A DNA stretch of 64,000 nt from Maritimibacter sp. (GCA_002695005.1 NZNT01000020.1:310001-374000); one strand, 5' to 3'; shown: positions 43,554 through 52,865, counted from the first letter of the stretch. The notes: generated by a model from the letters alone, not told the origin. Translations and numbers: made by a program.

Positions 43554-44500
43554 GCCGCATCCCCCTGTTCGTCTTGTTTCTGTTCATGGACGAGGTCGAC
43601 GAAAATATCCTCGAGCGAGCTTTGCCGGGTGGAGAGATCGTTCAGCCGCAGCCCGGCCTGACGCAGCTCCGACAGGATATCGGTGATGCCGGTCTGCTTG
43701 GCCGACGTGTCGTAGCTGTAAATCAGGCTCTCACCGTTCGGCCCCAATTCAACGCCACGCGCGGCGAGCGCGGGCGGCACGGTGTCCGTCGCGCTTTCAA
43801 GATCGATGTGAAGCTCTTTCTTGCCGAAGCTTTTCATCAGCGTCTTGGTCTCTTCGACCAGCAGCAGCTCACCCTTCGAGATGACGCCGACACGGTCCGC
43901 CATCGCTTCGGCCTCTTCGATGTAATGCGTGGTGAGAATGATCGTCACGCCGGATTTCTTGAGCTCCGACATGACTTCCCACATCTCCTTGCGCAGTTCG
44001 ACGTCGACGCCCGCAGTGGGTTCGTCGAGGAACAGGATGCGCGGCTCGTGCGACAGCGCCTTGGCGATCATCACGCGGCGCTTCATGCCGCCCGACAGCT
44101 CGCGGATGCGGTTGTCCTTCTTGTCCCACAGCGTGAGTTGCTTGAGGATCTGTTCGATGTAGGCGTCGTTGCGTGGCTTGCCGAAGAGGCCCCGGGAATG
44201 GCGCACGTTGGGTTCGACCTTCTCGAAGATTTCGATCGACATTTCCTGCGGCACGAGCCCGATCAGCTTGCGTGCCTCACGAAAGTCATGCGCGATGTCG
44301 TGACCGCCGACGGTCACCTTGCCCGCCGTCGCCCGCGCCAGCCCGCAGATGATCGAGATGAGGGTCGTCTTGCCCGCGCCGTTGGGGCCGAGCAGAGCCA
44401 GAACCTCGCCCTCGTGAATGTCGAGATCGACGCCCTTCAGCGCCTGGAAGCCGTTGTCGTATGTCTTTTCCAGACCTTCGATTTTGATGATCGGTGCCAC
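43550..44500 (-). CDS. ABC exporter ATP-binding protein (YadG-like)
   Basis: A 316-residue ATPase: Walker [12 protein letters not shown] (about residue 39), signature [19 protein letters not shown] (about 137), Walker [13 protein letters not shown], and H-loop [14 protein letters not shown]. The NodI/YadG-specific [18 protein letters not shown] is present. The C-terminal 90 residues are the usual accessory domain. With the following permease gene it forms a two-gene ABC-2 exporter. Confidence 0.93.
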   Translation of the reverse strand: MAPIIKIEGLEKTYDNGFQALKGVDLDIHEGEVLALLGPNGAGKTTLISIICGLARATAGKVTVGGHDIAHDFREARKLIGLVPQEMSIEIFEKVEPNVRHSRGLFGKPRNDAYIEQILKQLTLWDKKDNRIRELSGGMKRRVMIAKALSHEPRILFLDEPTAGVDVELRKEMWEVMSELKKSGVTIILTTHYIEEAEAMADRVGVISKGELLLVEETKTLMKSFGKKELHIDLESATDTVPPALAARGVELGPNGESLIYSYDTSAKQTGITDILSELRQAGLRLNDLSTRQSSLEDIFVDLVHEQKQDEQGDAA

Positions 44501-44622
44501 GGGCCCCTCCTGTTTGCGCTAGCGGAACGTAAGTGCTTTGTCGCCGCGCCGCCACCCCCGACTCTCACGGAGTCGAAGTGACGTCGCGGGGAACGATCCC
44601 GCAGGTGTCACGTTGGATTCGC

Positions 44623-44991
44623 ATGACCCTTATGGACCAGATCAATGCGACGGCCGGTTTCTGGGCCGAAGAAGAGAATTTCTGGCTCGAAGGCCCCGAT
44701 TTTTTCCGGGCCAACATGGTGGATGACGCCGTGATGGATTTTCCGGAACCGACAGGGCGCCTCAAAGGCCAGCAAGTGCTCGCCGCGCTCGAAAACGCCC
44801 CGCGGTGGGATGGTGTGAACTTCTTCGACCGAAACATGGAAAAGCTGGGCAACAAGGTGCGCATCACCTACCGCGCCGAGGCGCAGCGCTACGGGGCCGA
44901 CTCCTACGTTGCGAAATGCGAGAGCGTCTATGTGAAGCTTGGGAGCGACTGGCTCCTGGCCAGCCACAAGCAGGAACCGCTCGAACGCTAG
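44623..44991 (+). CDS. small NTF2/SnoaL-like protein
   Basis: A 122-residue protein with an NTF2-like layout: [20 protein letters not shown] (helix), [29 protein letters not shown], then beta strands ending [26 protein letters not shown], the common end of DUF4440/SnoaL-like proteins. No catalytic residue can be proposed. ATG 44623 (or 44632) is preceded by a sparse ribosome site. It is divergent from the ABC ATPase gene and overlaps the end of recR by 4 nt. Confidence 0.7.
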   Translation: MTLMDQINATAGFWAEEENFWLEGPDFFRANMVDDAVMDFPEPTGRLKGQQVLAALENAPRWDGVNFFDRNMEKLGNKVRITYRAEAQRYGADSYVAKCESVYVKLGSDWLLASHKQEPLER

Positions 44992-45584
44992 ACCCGCTTG
45001 CGCGCCCGGAGCGCGGCCGTGATCGTGCCGTCGTCGAGATAGTCGAGTTCGCCGCCGATGGGCACACCCTGGGCGAGCGAGGAGACCTCGCAGCGCCCCT
45101 CCAGTTCTTCGGCGATGTAATGTGCGGTGGTCTGGCCGTCGACGGTCGCGTTGAGGGCCAAAATGACCTCGCGGATGCCTTCGTCCTTCACGCGCTGCAC
45201 GAGCTTGGGGATGCGCAGTTCCTCGGGCCCGACCGCGTCGAGCGCCGAGAGGGTTCCGCCAAGAACATGGTAGCGGCCCTTGAAGACGTTGGCCCGCTCC
45301 ATCGCCCAAAGGTCGGCCACGTCCTCCACCACGCACAACTCGCCGGTGGCGCGCTTCTCGGAGGCGCAAACCTCGCAGACCTCGGTCGTTCCGACATTGC
45401 CGCAGGTGATGCATTCGCGCGCGCTCACCGCGACCGCATGCATGGCGTCGGCCAGAGGGGCCAGAAGGAGCCCGCGCTTGCGGATCAGATGAAGCACGGC
45501 GCGGCGCGCCGACCGGGGGCCCAGCCCCGGCAGCCGCGCCATCAGGTCGATCAGGGTCTCGATGTCGCGGGGGGCTTCGCTCAC
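44988..45584 (-). CDS. recR: recombination protein RecR
   Basis: A 198-residue recombination mediator that loads RecA with RecF/RecO. N-terminal helix-hairpin-helix [19 protein letters not shown], zinc finger [16 protein letters not shown], and Toprim domain [20 protein letters not shown] and [18 protein letters not shown] are all visible. GTG 45584 is the start that gives the family length; no ATG lies nearby. It follows ybaB by 16 nt in the dnaX-ybaB-recR operon common to bacteria. Confidence 0.95.
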   Translation of the reverse strand: MSEAPRDIETLIDLMARLPGLGPRSARRAVLHLIRKRGLLLAPLADAMHAVAVSARECITCGNVGTTEVCEVCASEKRATGELCVVEDVADLWAMERANVFKGRYHVLGGTLSALDAVGPEELRIPKLVQRVKDEGIREVILALNATVDGQTTAHYIAEELEGRCEVSSLAQGVPIGGELDYLDDGTITAALRARKRV

Positions 45585-45600
45585 GTCCGCGCCGTCCGGG

Positions 45601-45960
45601 TCAGGAGCCCATGCCGCCGAAGGGGTTGGCCATGCCGGCGGGCAGGCCGAGTTCCTCGGTGATCTTCTGCATTTCCTGCGTGGAGCGTTCGCTGGCCTTG
45701 ACCTGCGCGTCCTTGATCGCGGCGAGGATGAGATCCTCCACCACTTCCTTTTCATTCGGGTCGAAGATCGACGGGTCGATGTCGAGACCGGTCAACTCGC
45801 CCTTGGCCGTCGCGGTCGCCTTGACCAGCCCCGCGCCGCTTTCACCGGTGACGGTGATGGTGTCGAGGCTTTCCTGCATCTCGGCCATCTTCGTCTGCAT
45901 TTCCTGAGCGGCTTTCATCATCTTGGACATATCGCCAAGACCGCCAAGTCCTTTGAGCAT
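45601..45960 (-). CDS. ybaB: YbaB/EbfC nucleoid-associated protein
   Basis: A 119-residue DNA-binding protein. [32 protein letters not shown] is the long dimerising helix (positions 1-32), followed by [17 protein letters not shown] and the C-terminal Met/Gly/Pro-rich end ([11 protein letters not shown]). Between dnaX and recR as usual. ATG 45960 is the conserved start. Confidence 0.95.
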   Translation of the reverse strand: MLKGLGGLGDMSKMMKAAQEMQTKMAEMQESLDTITVTGESGAGLVKATATAKGELTGLDIDPSIFDPNEKEVVEDLILAAIKDAQVKASERSTQEMQKITEELGLPAGMANPFGGMGS

Positions 45961-46047
45961 GGGTCTCTCCCTCTCGTTCGGGTGTTGGATCCTATATCGC
46001 AACGAGGGCGCCGTGCGACAAGGCGTTTCGGCCGGAAAGGCGGGAGT

Positions 46048-47787
46048 TTACCCGTCTTCGAACGGGTCCCACTCGTCCTCGACTTCCGGCAGGGCCTCGA
46101 CTTCGGCTTCGGCCTCCATCTCGCCCTGCGTGCGGATTTCGGTGATCTTCGCCTTGGGAAAGGATGCCAGAACGGCCTGAACGAGCGGATGCTCGCGCGC
46201 GGCTGACTTGAGCGCGTCTTCCTCGGCGTTGCGCGTTTCCTCGATCGTCGGCGCAGTCGCGTCATTGACGAGTGAAACGCCCCAGCGCACCCCGGTCCAG
46301 CCCTGAAGCCGCTGGGCAAGCCGGGCGGCGAGGTCGGGCGGCGCGTCCGGGGTCGGGGTGAACTCGATCCGGCCCGGCTGATAGGCCGCGAGGCGCATGC
46401 AAGTTTCGACATGACGCAGGAGCAGGCCGTCGCGGTTCGACCGGATGAGTGCGACGACGCTGTCGAAGGTGGCATACCGGGCCAGCGCGTTCTCGGATTG
46501 CGAGGCGAGCGCTGTGACGGTGCCGCCCCCTCCGCCGCCGCCTGTGGGCGCGCGCCCGTTGCCGCCGTAGCCGGCGGACCCGCCCGCGCCTGGTCCGCCG
46601 GTCGGAGCGGCCGGTGGCGTCGGTGGCGGGGTATCCTGCAATTTCTTCACCAGCTCCTCGGGCGAGGGCAGGTCGGACACATGGGTCAGCCGGATCACCG
46701 CCATCTCGGCGGCCATCATCGCATTGGGGGCCATGCCCACCTCTTCGATGGCCTTGAGAAGCATCTGCCACATCCGGGCAAGGATGCGCTGCGACAGGCC
46801 ATCCGCCATCATCTGGCCCCGCCCGCGCTCGTCGGGCGAGACGGTCGGGTCCTCGGCGGCCTCGGGCGTGATCTTGATGACGCTGACCCAGTGCGTGACT
46901 TCGGCGAGGTCGCGCAGCACCGCCATCGGGTCGGCCCCGTCGGCGTATTGCGCGGAAAGCTCCGACAAAGCGCCGGCGGCGTCGCCGCGCAGAATCATGT
47001 CCATGAGGTCGAGCACACGGCCCCGGTCGGCAAGGCCCAACATGGCGCGGACCTGGTCCGCCGTCGTCTCCCCCGCCCCGTGGCTGATCGCCTGATCGAG
47101 GAGTGACGTGGCATCGCGGGCGGAGCCTTCGGCCGCGCGGGTGATGAGGGCGAGGGCGTCTTCGGCAATCTCGGCGTTCTCGCGGCTGGCGATGGAGCGC
47201 AGAAGTTCGATCATCTGCTCCGGCTCGATCCGGCGCAGATCGAAACGCTGACAGCGGCTCAGGACCGTGACCGGCACTTTTCGGATCTCGGTCGTGGCGA
47301 AGATGAATTTCACATGCGCGGGCGGTTCCTCGAGCGTCTTCAGGAGCGCGTTGAACGCGCTCGTCGACAGCATGTGAACCTCGTCGATGATATAGATCTT
47401 GTAGCGCGCGCTGGCGGCCCGGTAGTGAACGCTGTCGATGATCTCGCGGATGTCACCCACGCCGGTGCGCGAGGCCGCGTCCATCTCCATCACGTCGACA
47501 TGGCGCCCCTCAGCGATGGAGACGCAGTGTTCGCACTGGCCGCAGGGCTCGACCGTCGGCCCGCCGGTGCCGTCGGGACCGATGCAGTTCATGCCCTTGG
47601 CGATGATCCGGGCCGTGGTGGTTTTCCCGATCCCGCGGATGCCGGTCATGATGAAGGCCTGCGCGATCCGGTCCGCTGCGAAGGCGTTCTTCAGCGTGCG
47701 CACTATCGCGTCCTGACCGATCAGGTCGGCGAAGGTCTCGGGCCGGTATTTGCGGGCGAGAACCTGGTATTCGGTACTGTCGGACAT
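46048..47787 (-). CDS. dnaX: DNA polymerase III subunits gamma and tau
   Basis: A 579-residue clamp-loader ATPase. Walker A IRGIGKTTTARIIAKGMNC (about residue 47), zinc-binding cysteines in VEPCGQCEHC, Walker B IYIIDEVHMLS, sensor SRCQRFDLRRI, and KMLEEPP-equivalent TLEEPPAHVKF. A Gly/Pro-rich linker (about residues 385-425) precedes the C-terminal tau-specific region. No poly-A slippery site suggestive of programmed frameshifting was seen. First gene of the dnaX-ybaB-recR operon. Confidence 0.97.
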   Translation of the reverse strand: MSDSTEYQVLARKYRPETFADLIGQDAIVRTLKNAFAADRIAQAFIMTGIRGIGKTTTARIIAKGMNCIGPDGTGGPTVEPCGQCEHCVSIAEGRHVDVMEMDAASRTGVGDIREIIDSVHYRAASARYKIYIIDEVHMLSTSAFNALLKTLEEPPAHVKFIFATTEIRKVPVTVLSRCQRFDLRRIEPEQMIELLRSIASRENAEIAEDALALITRAAEGSARDATSLLDQAISHGAGETTADQVRAMLGLADRGRVLDLMDMILRGDAAGALSELSAQYADGADPMAVLRDLAEVTHWVSVIKITPEAAEDPTVSPDERGRGQMMADGLSQRILARMWQMLLKAIEEVGMAPNAMMAAEMAVIRLTHVSDLPSPEELVKKLQDTPPPTPPAAPTGGPGAGGSAGYGGNGRAPTGGGGGGGTVTALASQSENALARYATFDSVVALIRSNRDGLLLRHVETCMRLAAYQPGRIEFTPTPDAPPDLAARLAQRLQGWTGVRWGVSLVNDATAPTIEETRNAEEDALKSAAREHPLVQAVLASFPKAKITEIRTQGEMEAEAEVEALPEVEDEWDPFEDG

Positions 47788-47905
47788 CGGACCTCCGGGT
47801 GAGTCTGGTCGAATGTAGTGGAGCGTCTCGGGGGCGTCTACCGAACGGTGCGGGCTACGCCCGCGCTCTCATATGCGAGGGGCAGGCCCCTCGCGCTCCC
47901 ATAGG

Positions 47906-48068
47906 GGGGGCGCTGCCCCCGTCGGCCAGCGAGCTGGCCGACTCCCCCGAGGTTTCTTGAAACGAAGAAAAGTCGGAGTTCATTAAGGTTAACGGCCGCC
48001 TCTTCTCTGGTCCGAAAATACCTTCGGGGGGAACGGCGGCTTGCCGCCGTGGGGGGCAGACAGCCCCC
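47906..48068 (-). repeat. composite multi-hairpin intergenic element, copy 2 (inverted)
   Basis: On the plus strand: hairpin GGGGGC-gct-GCCCCC (47906-47920), hairpin GGCCAGC/GCTGGCC (about 47924-47939), arm 47944-47972, core CATTAAGGTTAACG (47981-47994), reverse arm 48001-48031, hairpin ACGGCGGC/GCCGCCGT (48033-48050), hairpin GGGGGC-agaca-GCCCCC (48052-48068). Read on the minus strand, the order and subtype of every part match 6495-6747; the core is shorter. It lies between hemF and dnaX; the rest of this 290-nt gap has two more GC hairpins (47850-47864, 47875-47894) and no gene. Confidence 0.8.
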
Positions 48069-48077
48069 TGAGGTCCG

Positions 48078-48968
48078 TCAGGTCCACTTGGCGAGCGGCG
48101 GGAGGCTCATGAGCACGGCGTCCGGATCGTGGCTGGTGGCCAGTCCGAACTTCGTGCCGCGATCATAGACGAGGTTGTATTCGGCGTAGAGGCCCCGGTG
48201 GACTAACTGAGCGTCCTTGTCGGCCTCGGTCCAGCGCGTGTCCCGGCGCTTTTCCGTCACGGGCACGAAGGCCGGAAGGAAGGCGCGGCCGACGTCTTGC
48301 GTGAAAGCGAAGTCGGCCTCCCAGTCGCCGGTGTTGTGGTCGTCGTAGAAAATGCCGCCCACGCCGCGGGCGCGTTTGCGGTGGGGGATGTAGAAATACT
48401 CATCCGCCCAGGCCTTGTAGCGGTCGTAGTAATCCGGTCCGTGCGGGTCGCAGCCTGCCTTCATGGCGGCGTGGAAATGCGCCGTGTCGTCGTCGTATTC
48501 GATGCAGGGGTTCAGGTCGGCACCACCGCCGAACCACCAGGCGCCGGGCGTCCAGAACATGCGGGTGTTCATGTGGACCGCCGGGGTATGCGGGTTCTGC
48601 ATGTGCGCGACGAGCGAGATGCCGGATGCCCAGAAGCTCGGGTCGGCCTCGATCCCCGGCACGCCGCGCGCGGCCATCGCTTTCTGCGCGGCGTCGCCGA
48701 GCGTGCCGTAAACGGTGGAAATGTTGACGCCGACCTTTTCGAACACCCGCCCGCCGCGCATCACCGACATCAGCCCGCCGCCCGCATCGGAGCCATCGTC
48801 GGAGGTGCGGCTGGTCGGCGTGACCACGAACCGGCCCGGCGCTTCGCCGGCGAAAGGCCCGGTGGTCTGGCTGTCCTCGAGCGCCTCGAAAGCGGCAACG
48901 ATCTGGTCGCGCAGCTCACGGAACCAGGCGCTCGCGCGGGCTTTCTGGTCGTCCATCATGTCAGTCAT
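48078..48968 (-). CDS. hemF: oxygen-dependent coproporphyrinogen III oxidase
   Basis: A 296-residue enzyme converting coproporphyrinogen III to protoporphyrinogen IX with O2. Diagnostic segments: GVNISTVYGTLGDAAQ, VAHMQNPHTPAVHMNTRMF, WFGGGADLNPCIEYDDDTAHFH, YYIPHRKRARGVGGIFYDD-like region (written here as IPHRKRARGVGGIFYDDHN), and the C-terminal LYAEYNLVYDRGTKFGLAT with RGTKFGL. ATG 48968 gives MTDMMDDQKARASAW; a more upstream frame is not family-like. It is transcribed toward dnaX and has the composite repeat downstream. Confidence 0.96.
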   Translation of the reverse strand: MTDMMDDQKARASAWFRELRDQIVAAFEALEDSQTTGPFAGEAPGRFVVTPTSRTSDDGSDAGGGLMSVMRGGRVFEKVGVNISTVYGTLGDAAQKAMAARGVPGIEADPSFWASGISLVAHMQNPHTPAVHMNTRMFWTPGAWWFGGGADLNPCIEYDDDTAHFHAAMKAGCDPHGPDYYDRYKAWADEYFYIPHRKRARGVGGIFYDDHNTGDWEADFAFTQDVGRAFLPAFVPVTEKRRDTRWTEADKDAQLVHRGLYAEYNLVYDRGTKFGLATSHDPDAVLMSLPPLAKWT

Positions 48969-49026
48969 CGGGCGTCTCCTTCGGTCCGATGCCTGATTAG
49001 TCGAAGCCCGACGGAATGTGAATTGG

Positions 49027-49674
49027 CTACTGCGCCGCGACGGCAGCGAGGGTGCCGGCCTTGAGAGCACCGTTTTCGGTCAGGGTCATATCGCCGGCCC
49101 CGCCTGCGATACCGGTCACCTGCACTCCACTGGCGTCGTCGCCAGAGAAGTTGCCGGTGCCGCGCCCATTGAAGCGAAGTGTGTCGCCCTCATGCGTGAT
49201 CGTGCCGTCGATCGCGGTAGTGAATCCTGCGCCGGTGATCGTGGCCGGGGCGAGGTCGATTTCGCCCGACGCTTGAGTGTAGTCGCCGAGGATCGCCTCG
49301 ATTTCCCCGGCGTTGCCGTTCTGGATCGCCGAGAACAGCTCGGTCTGGTTCACGTTCTCGCGGCCAAGGAGGTTGCCGATGGTGCCCTCCACGCTGCCGC
49401 CTGCCGCCGAGAAACGCGCACTCAGAGTGGCGTCGCCCACCAGCTGGCGCCCGGTCTGGTCCGTGATCGCATCTTTGACGAAGGCGGTGGCGTAGCCGTT
49501 GAAAGTCGCCGTGCCGGAGGTCGGCATGGTGGCCTTTGCGGCACCGACATCGGACAGGCTGGTGATCACGTCCCCCACGCTTTTGGCCACGGCCTCGGGC
49601 GTGGCGTCGCCACCGGATTGGGTGGCACAGGCGGTGAGCAGGACGAGTGGCGGGAGCATACGGGCACAGGACAT
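49027..49674 (-). CDS. TbpB-barrel-like surface lipoprotein, copy 1
   Basis: A 215-residue product. The start MSCARMLPPLVLLTACATQS is a lipoprotein signal with lipobox LTAC (strong AGGAGG ribosome site 6 nt upstream). The mature part resembles the eight-stranded C-lobe barrel of transferrin-binding-protein-B-like lipoproteins: MPTSGTATFNGYATAFVKD, LVGDATLSARFSAAGGSVEG, GTITHEGDTLRFNGRGTGNF, and closing GDMTLTENGALKAGTL. Sequence similarity to known proteins is by pattern only. First to be read as a set of three collinear paralogues; all are on the minus strand downstream of a shared 560-nt gap. Confidence 0.8.
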   Translation of the reverse strand: MSCARMLPPLVLLTACATQSGGDATPEAVAKSVGDVITSLSDVGAAKATMPTSGTATFNGYATAFVKDAITDQTGRQLVGDATLSARFSAAGGSVEGTIGNLLGRENVNQTELFSAIQNGNAGEIEAILGDYTQASGEIDLAPATITGAGFTTAIDGTITHEGDTLRFNGRGTGNFSGDDASGVQVTGIAGGAGDMTLTENGALKAGTLAAVAAQ

Positions 49675-49841
49675 CGGAGCCTCCTTGCGAAAGCGCAGGT
49701 TTCAGTCCTCACCCGCATCCGCGATGCGGCACCCAAGCTGCAACTATAGGGCGTATATGTCTTTCCGTCTACATCCAAGAGGCGTTCGGTCGGGATACGG
49801 TCCCCGCACGTCGGCCGGGCCGCATCCAAAGGGTTCGCAAC

Positions 49842-50549
49842 CTACATAGACGAGTCCACCGTGGTCGCCCCGAAGTCGCCAACGCGGGTTGCCCCGTTCT
49901 CGGTGATCGTCAGCCCGTCGTTGGTCTCGGCATTCACGTTGAGCCCTTCGCCGTCCGCACCGAAGAAGAATCCGCGACCACGTCCGCCGAATTCCAGCGT
50001 GTCGCCGTTGTGGGTGAAGCTGCCCGACACGTCTGACGCCACCGCGTTCGGAGAGGTCGCCGTCGGCGCGAGCGCGCCGTTCGCGATCCGGATCGAACCG
50101 GTCGTGGGGTCGAAGCCTGAGATCATGTCTTCGATGTCCTGCTGGCTGCCGCTGAAATAGGTCGTGTAGACGTCGCGCTGGTCCACGTCGTCTTTCGCGA
50201 GGATGTTGGTAATGTCCCCACTGAAGCTCGCGTCGTTGCTCGAAAACGAGACGTCGAAGCTGGCGTCACCGACGAAATGCCGGCCGATCTGCTGCGGCCC
50301 GCCCGTGCTGTCCAGCGCCATGTCCTTGATCATGCCGGTCGCGTAACCCGCGTAGGTCGCGCCGCCGGTGGTCGGCATGGTCGTGGTTTCCATGAACAAG
50401 TCCCGGGAATTCGTCCGGGCCTCGAAGACGAGCGCGGCTGTCGCGGCCGGGTCGGCAACGCTCGCAACCCCGTTTCGCAGGCAACCTGCGGTCATGCTCG
50501 TGGTGGTCAGCGCGATCGCCAACATGGTGATGCGTTTGAATTTCGTCAT
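49842..50549 (-). CDS. TbpB-barrel-like surface lipoprotein, copy 2
   Basis: A 235-residue lipoprotein: signal MTKFKRITMLAIALTTTSMT with lipobox TAGC, then the same series of elements as copy 1: TTMPTTGGATYAGYATGMIKD, RHFVGDASFDVSFSSNDASF, GSFTHNGDTLEFGGRGRGFF, FGADGEGLNVNAETNDGLTI. The GFFFGADGEG motif matches the G-x-F-[FY]-G-p-x-A pattern of TbpB-like barrels. It starts 134 nt after copy 3 ends, and copy 1 follows 167 nt later, so each may have its own promoter. Confidence 0.8.
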   Translation of the reverse strand: MTKFKRITMLAIALTTTSMTAGCLRNGVASVADPAATAALVFEARTNSRDLFMETTTMPTTGGATYAGYATGMIKDMALDSTGGPQQIGRHFVGDASFDVSFSSNDASFSGDITNILAKDDVDQRDVYTTYFSGSQQDIEDMISGFDPTTGSIRIANGALAPTATSPNAVASDVSGSFTHNGDTLEFGGRGRGFFFGADGEGLNVNAETNDGLTITENGATRVGDFGATTVDSSM

Positions 50550-50683
50550 GATACCCCCTTCGCAGCGCGAAAATACCGCGCCCATGCTGGGCATGGATAA
50601 AGGAGTGCGCGAGTTCCGTTATCCCCCTGAACAGGGGGACGAAGAGATGTATCTGCGCGCGGCGTGCGCGCCCGGTCTGCCGG

Positions 50684-51409
50684 TCAGGGCTGTTTCGCAA
50701 ACACGCTTAGCGTGCCTTCGCGGGATTCGCCGTCCTGCGTTATCAAAAGCGTCTGGTTCACATCGCCGAACATGCCGAGCGATTCTGCATTCGGACCGCG
50801 CAGATTGCCTTGCGCCGTCCCGGCGAGCGTGACCGCACTGCTCTGGTCTTCAAGATTGACGCTCCCTGAAAGCTCCGCCGTGAAATCGCTCCCGGCGAAC
50901 TGGGGGACGACGATCTGGTAGCTGCGTTGTGTGTTGACGTCCAGATTCTCGAAAACCTTGCCCAAACGTGCCGTGATCGCAGCGGTGTCGCCACTTGCGA
51001 TTTCGGCCTGAAGGTCTGCGAGCTGGGCACCTGAGAGCCAGTAGATGTCACCGATGGCCCCGGAAATCGTCGTGCCGCCGGGTGCGAAATCCGCGCCGAG
51101 AGAGGCAAGGCCGATCAACTGGTCGCCTGTCGCGTCTGTGCTCAGCCGTTTGACGTCCAGCAAGCCGAATCCGGTGAACTCTGCGCTCCCTGTCGTCGGG
51201 ATATTCGTTGGAACGGTGTTCTTGAAGGTATCGTACTGCTCGTTTGCCTCGACTGCGAGCGACGCGAACCGCGATGTGCTGAAAACTGTCCTTTCCGTCC
51301 TTTGCCTATCGAGTTCCTCATCGGCAATCACCGCGAGCTGGGTGCACCCCTGCGTTGCCGCAGCAAAAAAAATTATCGAGATAATCGCCTTTATCTTACG
51401 TTCCCACAT
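50684..51409 (-). CDS. TbpB-barrel-like surface lipoprotein, copy 3
   Basis: A 241-residue lipoprotein: signal MWERKIKAIISIIFFAAATQ with lipobox TQGC. The body has NIPTTGSAEFTGFGLLDVKR, LIGLASLGADFAPGGTTISG, LSGSVNLEDQSSAVTLAGTA, QGNLRGPNAESLGMFGDVNQ and TLLITQDGESREGTLSVFA, aligned throughout with copies 1 and 2 but diverged. Less GC-rich than the neighbouring housekeeping genes, notably at its 5' end. Transcribed first of the three if they form one unit. Confidence 0.8.
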   Translation of the reverse strand: MWERKIKAIISIIFFAAATQGCTQLAVIADEELDRQRTERTVFSTSRFASLAVEANEQYDTFKNTVPTNIPTTGSAEFTGFGLLDVKRLSTDATGDQLIGLASLGADFAPGGTTISGAIGDIYWLSGAQLADLQAEIASGDTAAITARLGKVFENLDVNTQRSYQIVVPQFAGSDFTAELSGSVNLEDQSSAVTLAGTAQGNLRGPNAESLGMFGDVNQTLLITQDGESREGTLSVFAKQP

Positions 51410-51969
51410 GTCTTTCCCCTTACTGGTTTGGACTGCTCTTGGGTTCGGTATCCTGTCTTTGTTGCCCCGATGATGCCGAATTCAGCGGCTGCGCGCCCGA
51501 CCGCCACTTGGTCTGTCTGCGGTAGGCGAGGCCTCGCCATCCGACGCGGATGGTCCCGTTTCGGCGGTGTTCTTGAAGTCCCGCGTGCCGTTTCCGAGTG
51601 GAGCCATCCGACCGGATGTCGCAGGAGTTACGCAGACGGCCCCGTTGGTTTCGTCACGTTGGACGATGCCATTTGGAATGGTGAAGGATGACGGTGCGTT
51701 CATTCGTTCGTTCCCCCGCGACACAGGTCCTCTTGAGGGAATGTTCGACGGCCAGCCCGTCACGGTCGGCAGTCAATGCCCGCAGGAGGTGCGTGCAGGC
51801 CAAGGCCGCGCGCTCAACTCAGCGCATGACACCCTACGCGCACATCTGCGGGCTGATGCGGACCGGAAAAGCCCGCTGAAATTACACTCGAAAATACGCT
51901 CTGACATCCCCTTCGCAATGCGAGGATACCCAAAAAACTCCGTTCAGGAAAACTTTTTAACCAAACCGT
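51410..51969. other. 560-nt region with no convincing gene
   Basis: Between the start of the third lipoprotein gene and the stop of the SDR gene. Less GC-rich and with poor coding character; short open frames on both strands look random. One notable feature: on the minus strand, about 51905-51930 carries CTCGCATTGCGAAGGGG, which matches the sequence just upstream of lipoprotein copy 2 (TTCGCGCTGCGAAGGGG, about 50555-50575) at most positions. The region could be the remains of a fourth paralogue or a long leader. Confidence 0.4.
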
Positions 51970-52827
51970 TCAGTGCCGGTCCGTGTCCACCACGTCGATG
52001 ACCGTGCGCCCGCCGTCCACCATCACGACCTGCCCGGTCATGAAACGCGAGGCGTCGGCGGCAAGGAAGTGGACCGCTTCCGCCACTTCGCCTGCTTCCG
52101 CGATGCGGCCCAGCGGCGTCCCGTGGATCACCTCTTCGCGCAGGGTGGGCTCGGCCGAGCAGGCCTCGCGCAGGCTGGCGGACATGACCGACCCGAAGCC
52201 GACCGCGTTCACCCGGATGCGGTGCGGGGCGAGGGCGACGGCGAGCGAGCGCGTCATCTGCTCCAGCGCGGCCGATGCGATGGAGAATCCCATGAGCTGG
52301 GGCCGGGTGCGGATCGCGGCGATGGAGGTAAGGTTGACGATGGCGCCGATGGACTGCGGCTCGTCCTCGCCCGCCTCGTCCTTTGCCTGCTGGATCATCC
52401 GCTTGGCGACCGCCTGGCTCAGCTTGAGCGCGGTCATCAGGTTCTGGTCGATCAGCGCCTCGACGGTCTTGTCGTCGCTGTCGAGCGGGTCCATCGCCAT
52501 GACCTGCCGCGAGGCGTTCACGAGGATATCGACCCGGTCGAACGCGTCGATGGTCGCCGACAGCAGGTTCGCGATCGTCAGCTTTTCGCGCAGATCGCCC
52601 GCGAAGATGCGCACGTTCGAGGCGTCCTCGTCCACCGCATCCTCGCCCGCGTCGGGAAGGACATCGCGGTCGGGATTCGCACCGAATTCCCCCGCCAGCT
52701 TGATCTCATCCATGTCGGCGCACATGACGCGCGCGCCGGAGTCTGCGAAATGCCGGGCGATGGCAAGGCCGACGCCGTTCGCGGCACCTGTGACGATGAC
52801 GCTCTTGCCCGAGATGGAGAAGGACAT
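51970..52827 (-). CDS. SDR-family protein lacking the catalytic Tyr and Lys
   Basis: A 285-residue classical SDR-type Rossmann protein. NAD(P) motif TGAANGVGLAIARHF and DMDE after beta-2 are intact; ILVNAS replaces NNAG; NLTSIAA retains the catalytic Ser. At the Y-x(3)-K site the sequence is GFSIASAALEQM: Phe and Ser stand where Tyr and Lys are expected. There is also an insertion of about 20 acidic residues after beta-2 (LPDAGEDAVDEDASNVR). It may be a cofactor-binding non-enzymatic protein, or use other residues. The C-terminal GQVVMVDGGRTVI is normal. Confidence 0.85.
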   Translation of the reverse strand: MSFSISGKSVIVTGAANGVGLAIARHFADSGARVMCADMDEIKLAGEFGANPDRDVLPDAGEDAVDEDASNVRIFAGDLREKLTIANLLSATIDAFDRVDILVNASRQVMAMDPLDSDDKTVEALIDQNLMTALKLSQAVAKRMIQQAKDEAGEDEPQSIGAIVNLTSIAAIRTRPQLMGFSIASAALEQMTRSLAVALAPHRIRVNAVGFGSVMSASLREACSAEPTLREEVIHGTPLGRIAEAGEVAEAVHFLAADASRFMTGQVVMVDGGRTVIDVVDTDRH

Positions 52828-52865
52828 TCAGGACTCCCGATTCTTGCCGGTCAGGTTAGGGGGAT

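Noticed and set aside
51482-51763. 93-codon frame on the minus strand in the gene-poor gap
   Set aside because: Low-complexity Ser/Thr/Arg/Gly content, no ribosome site, no recognisable motif.
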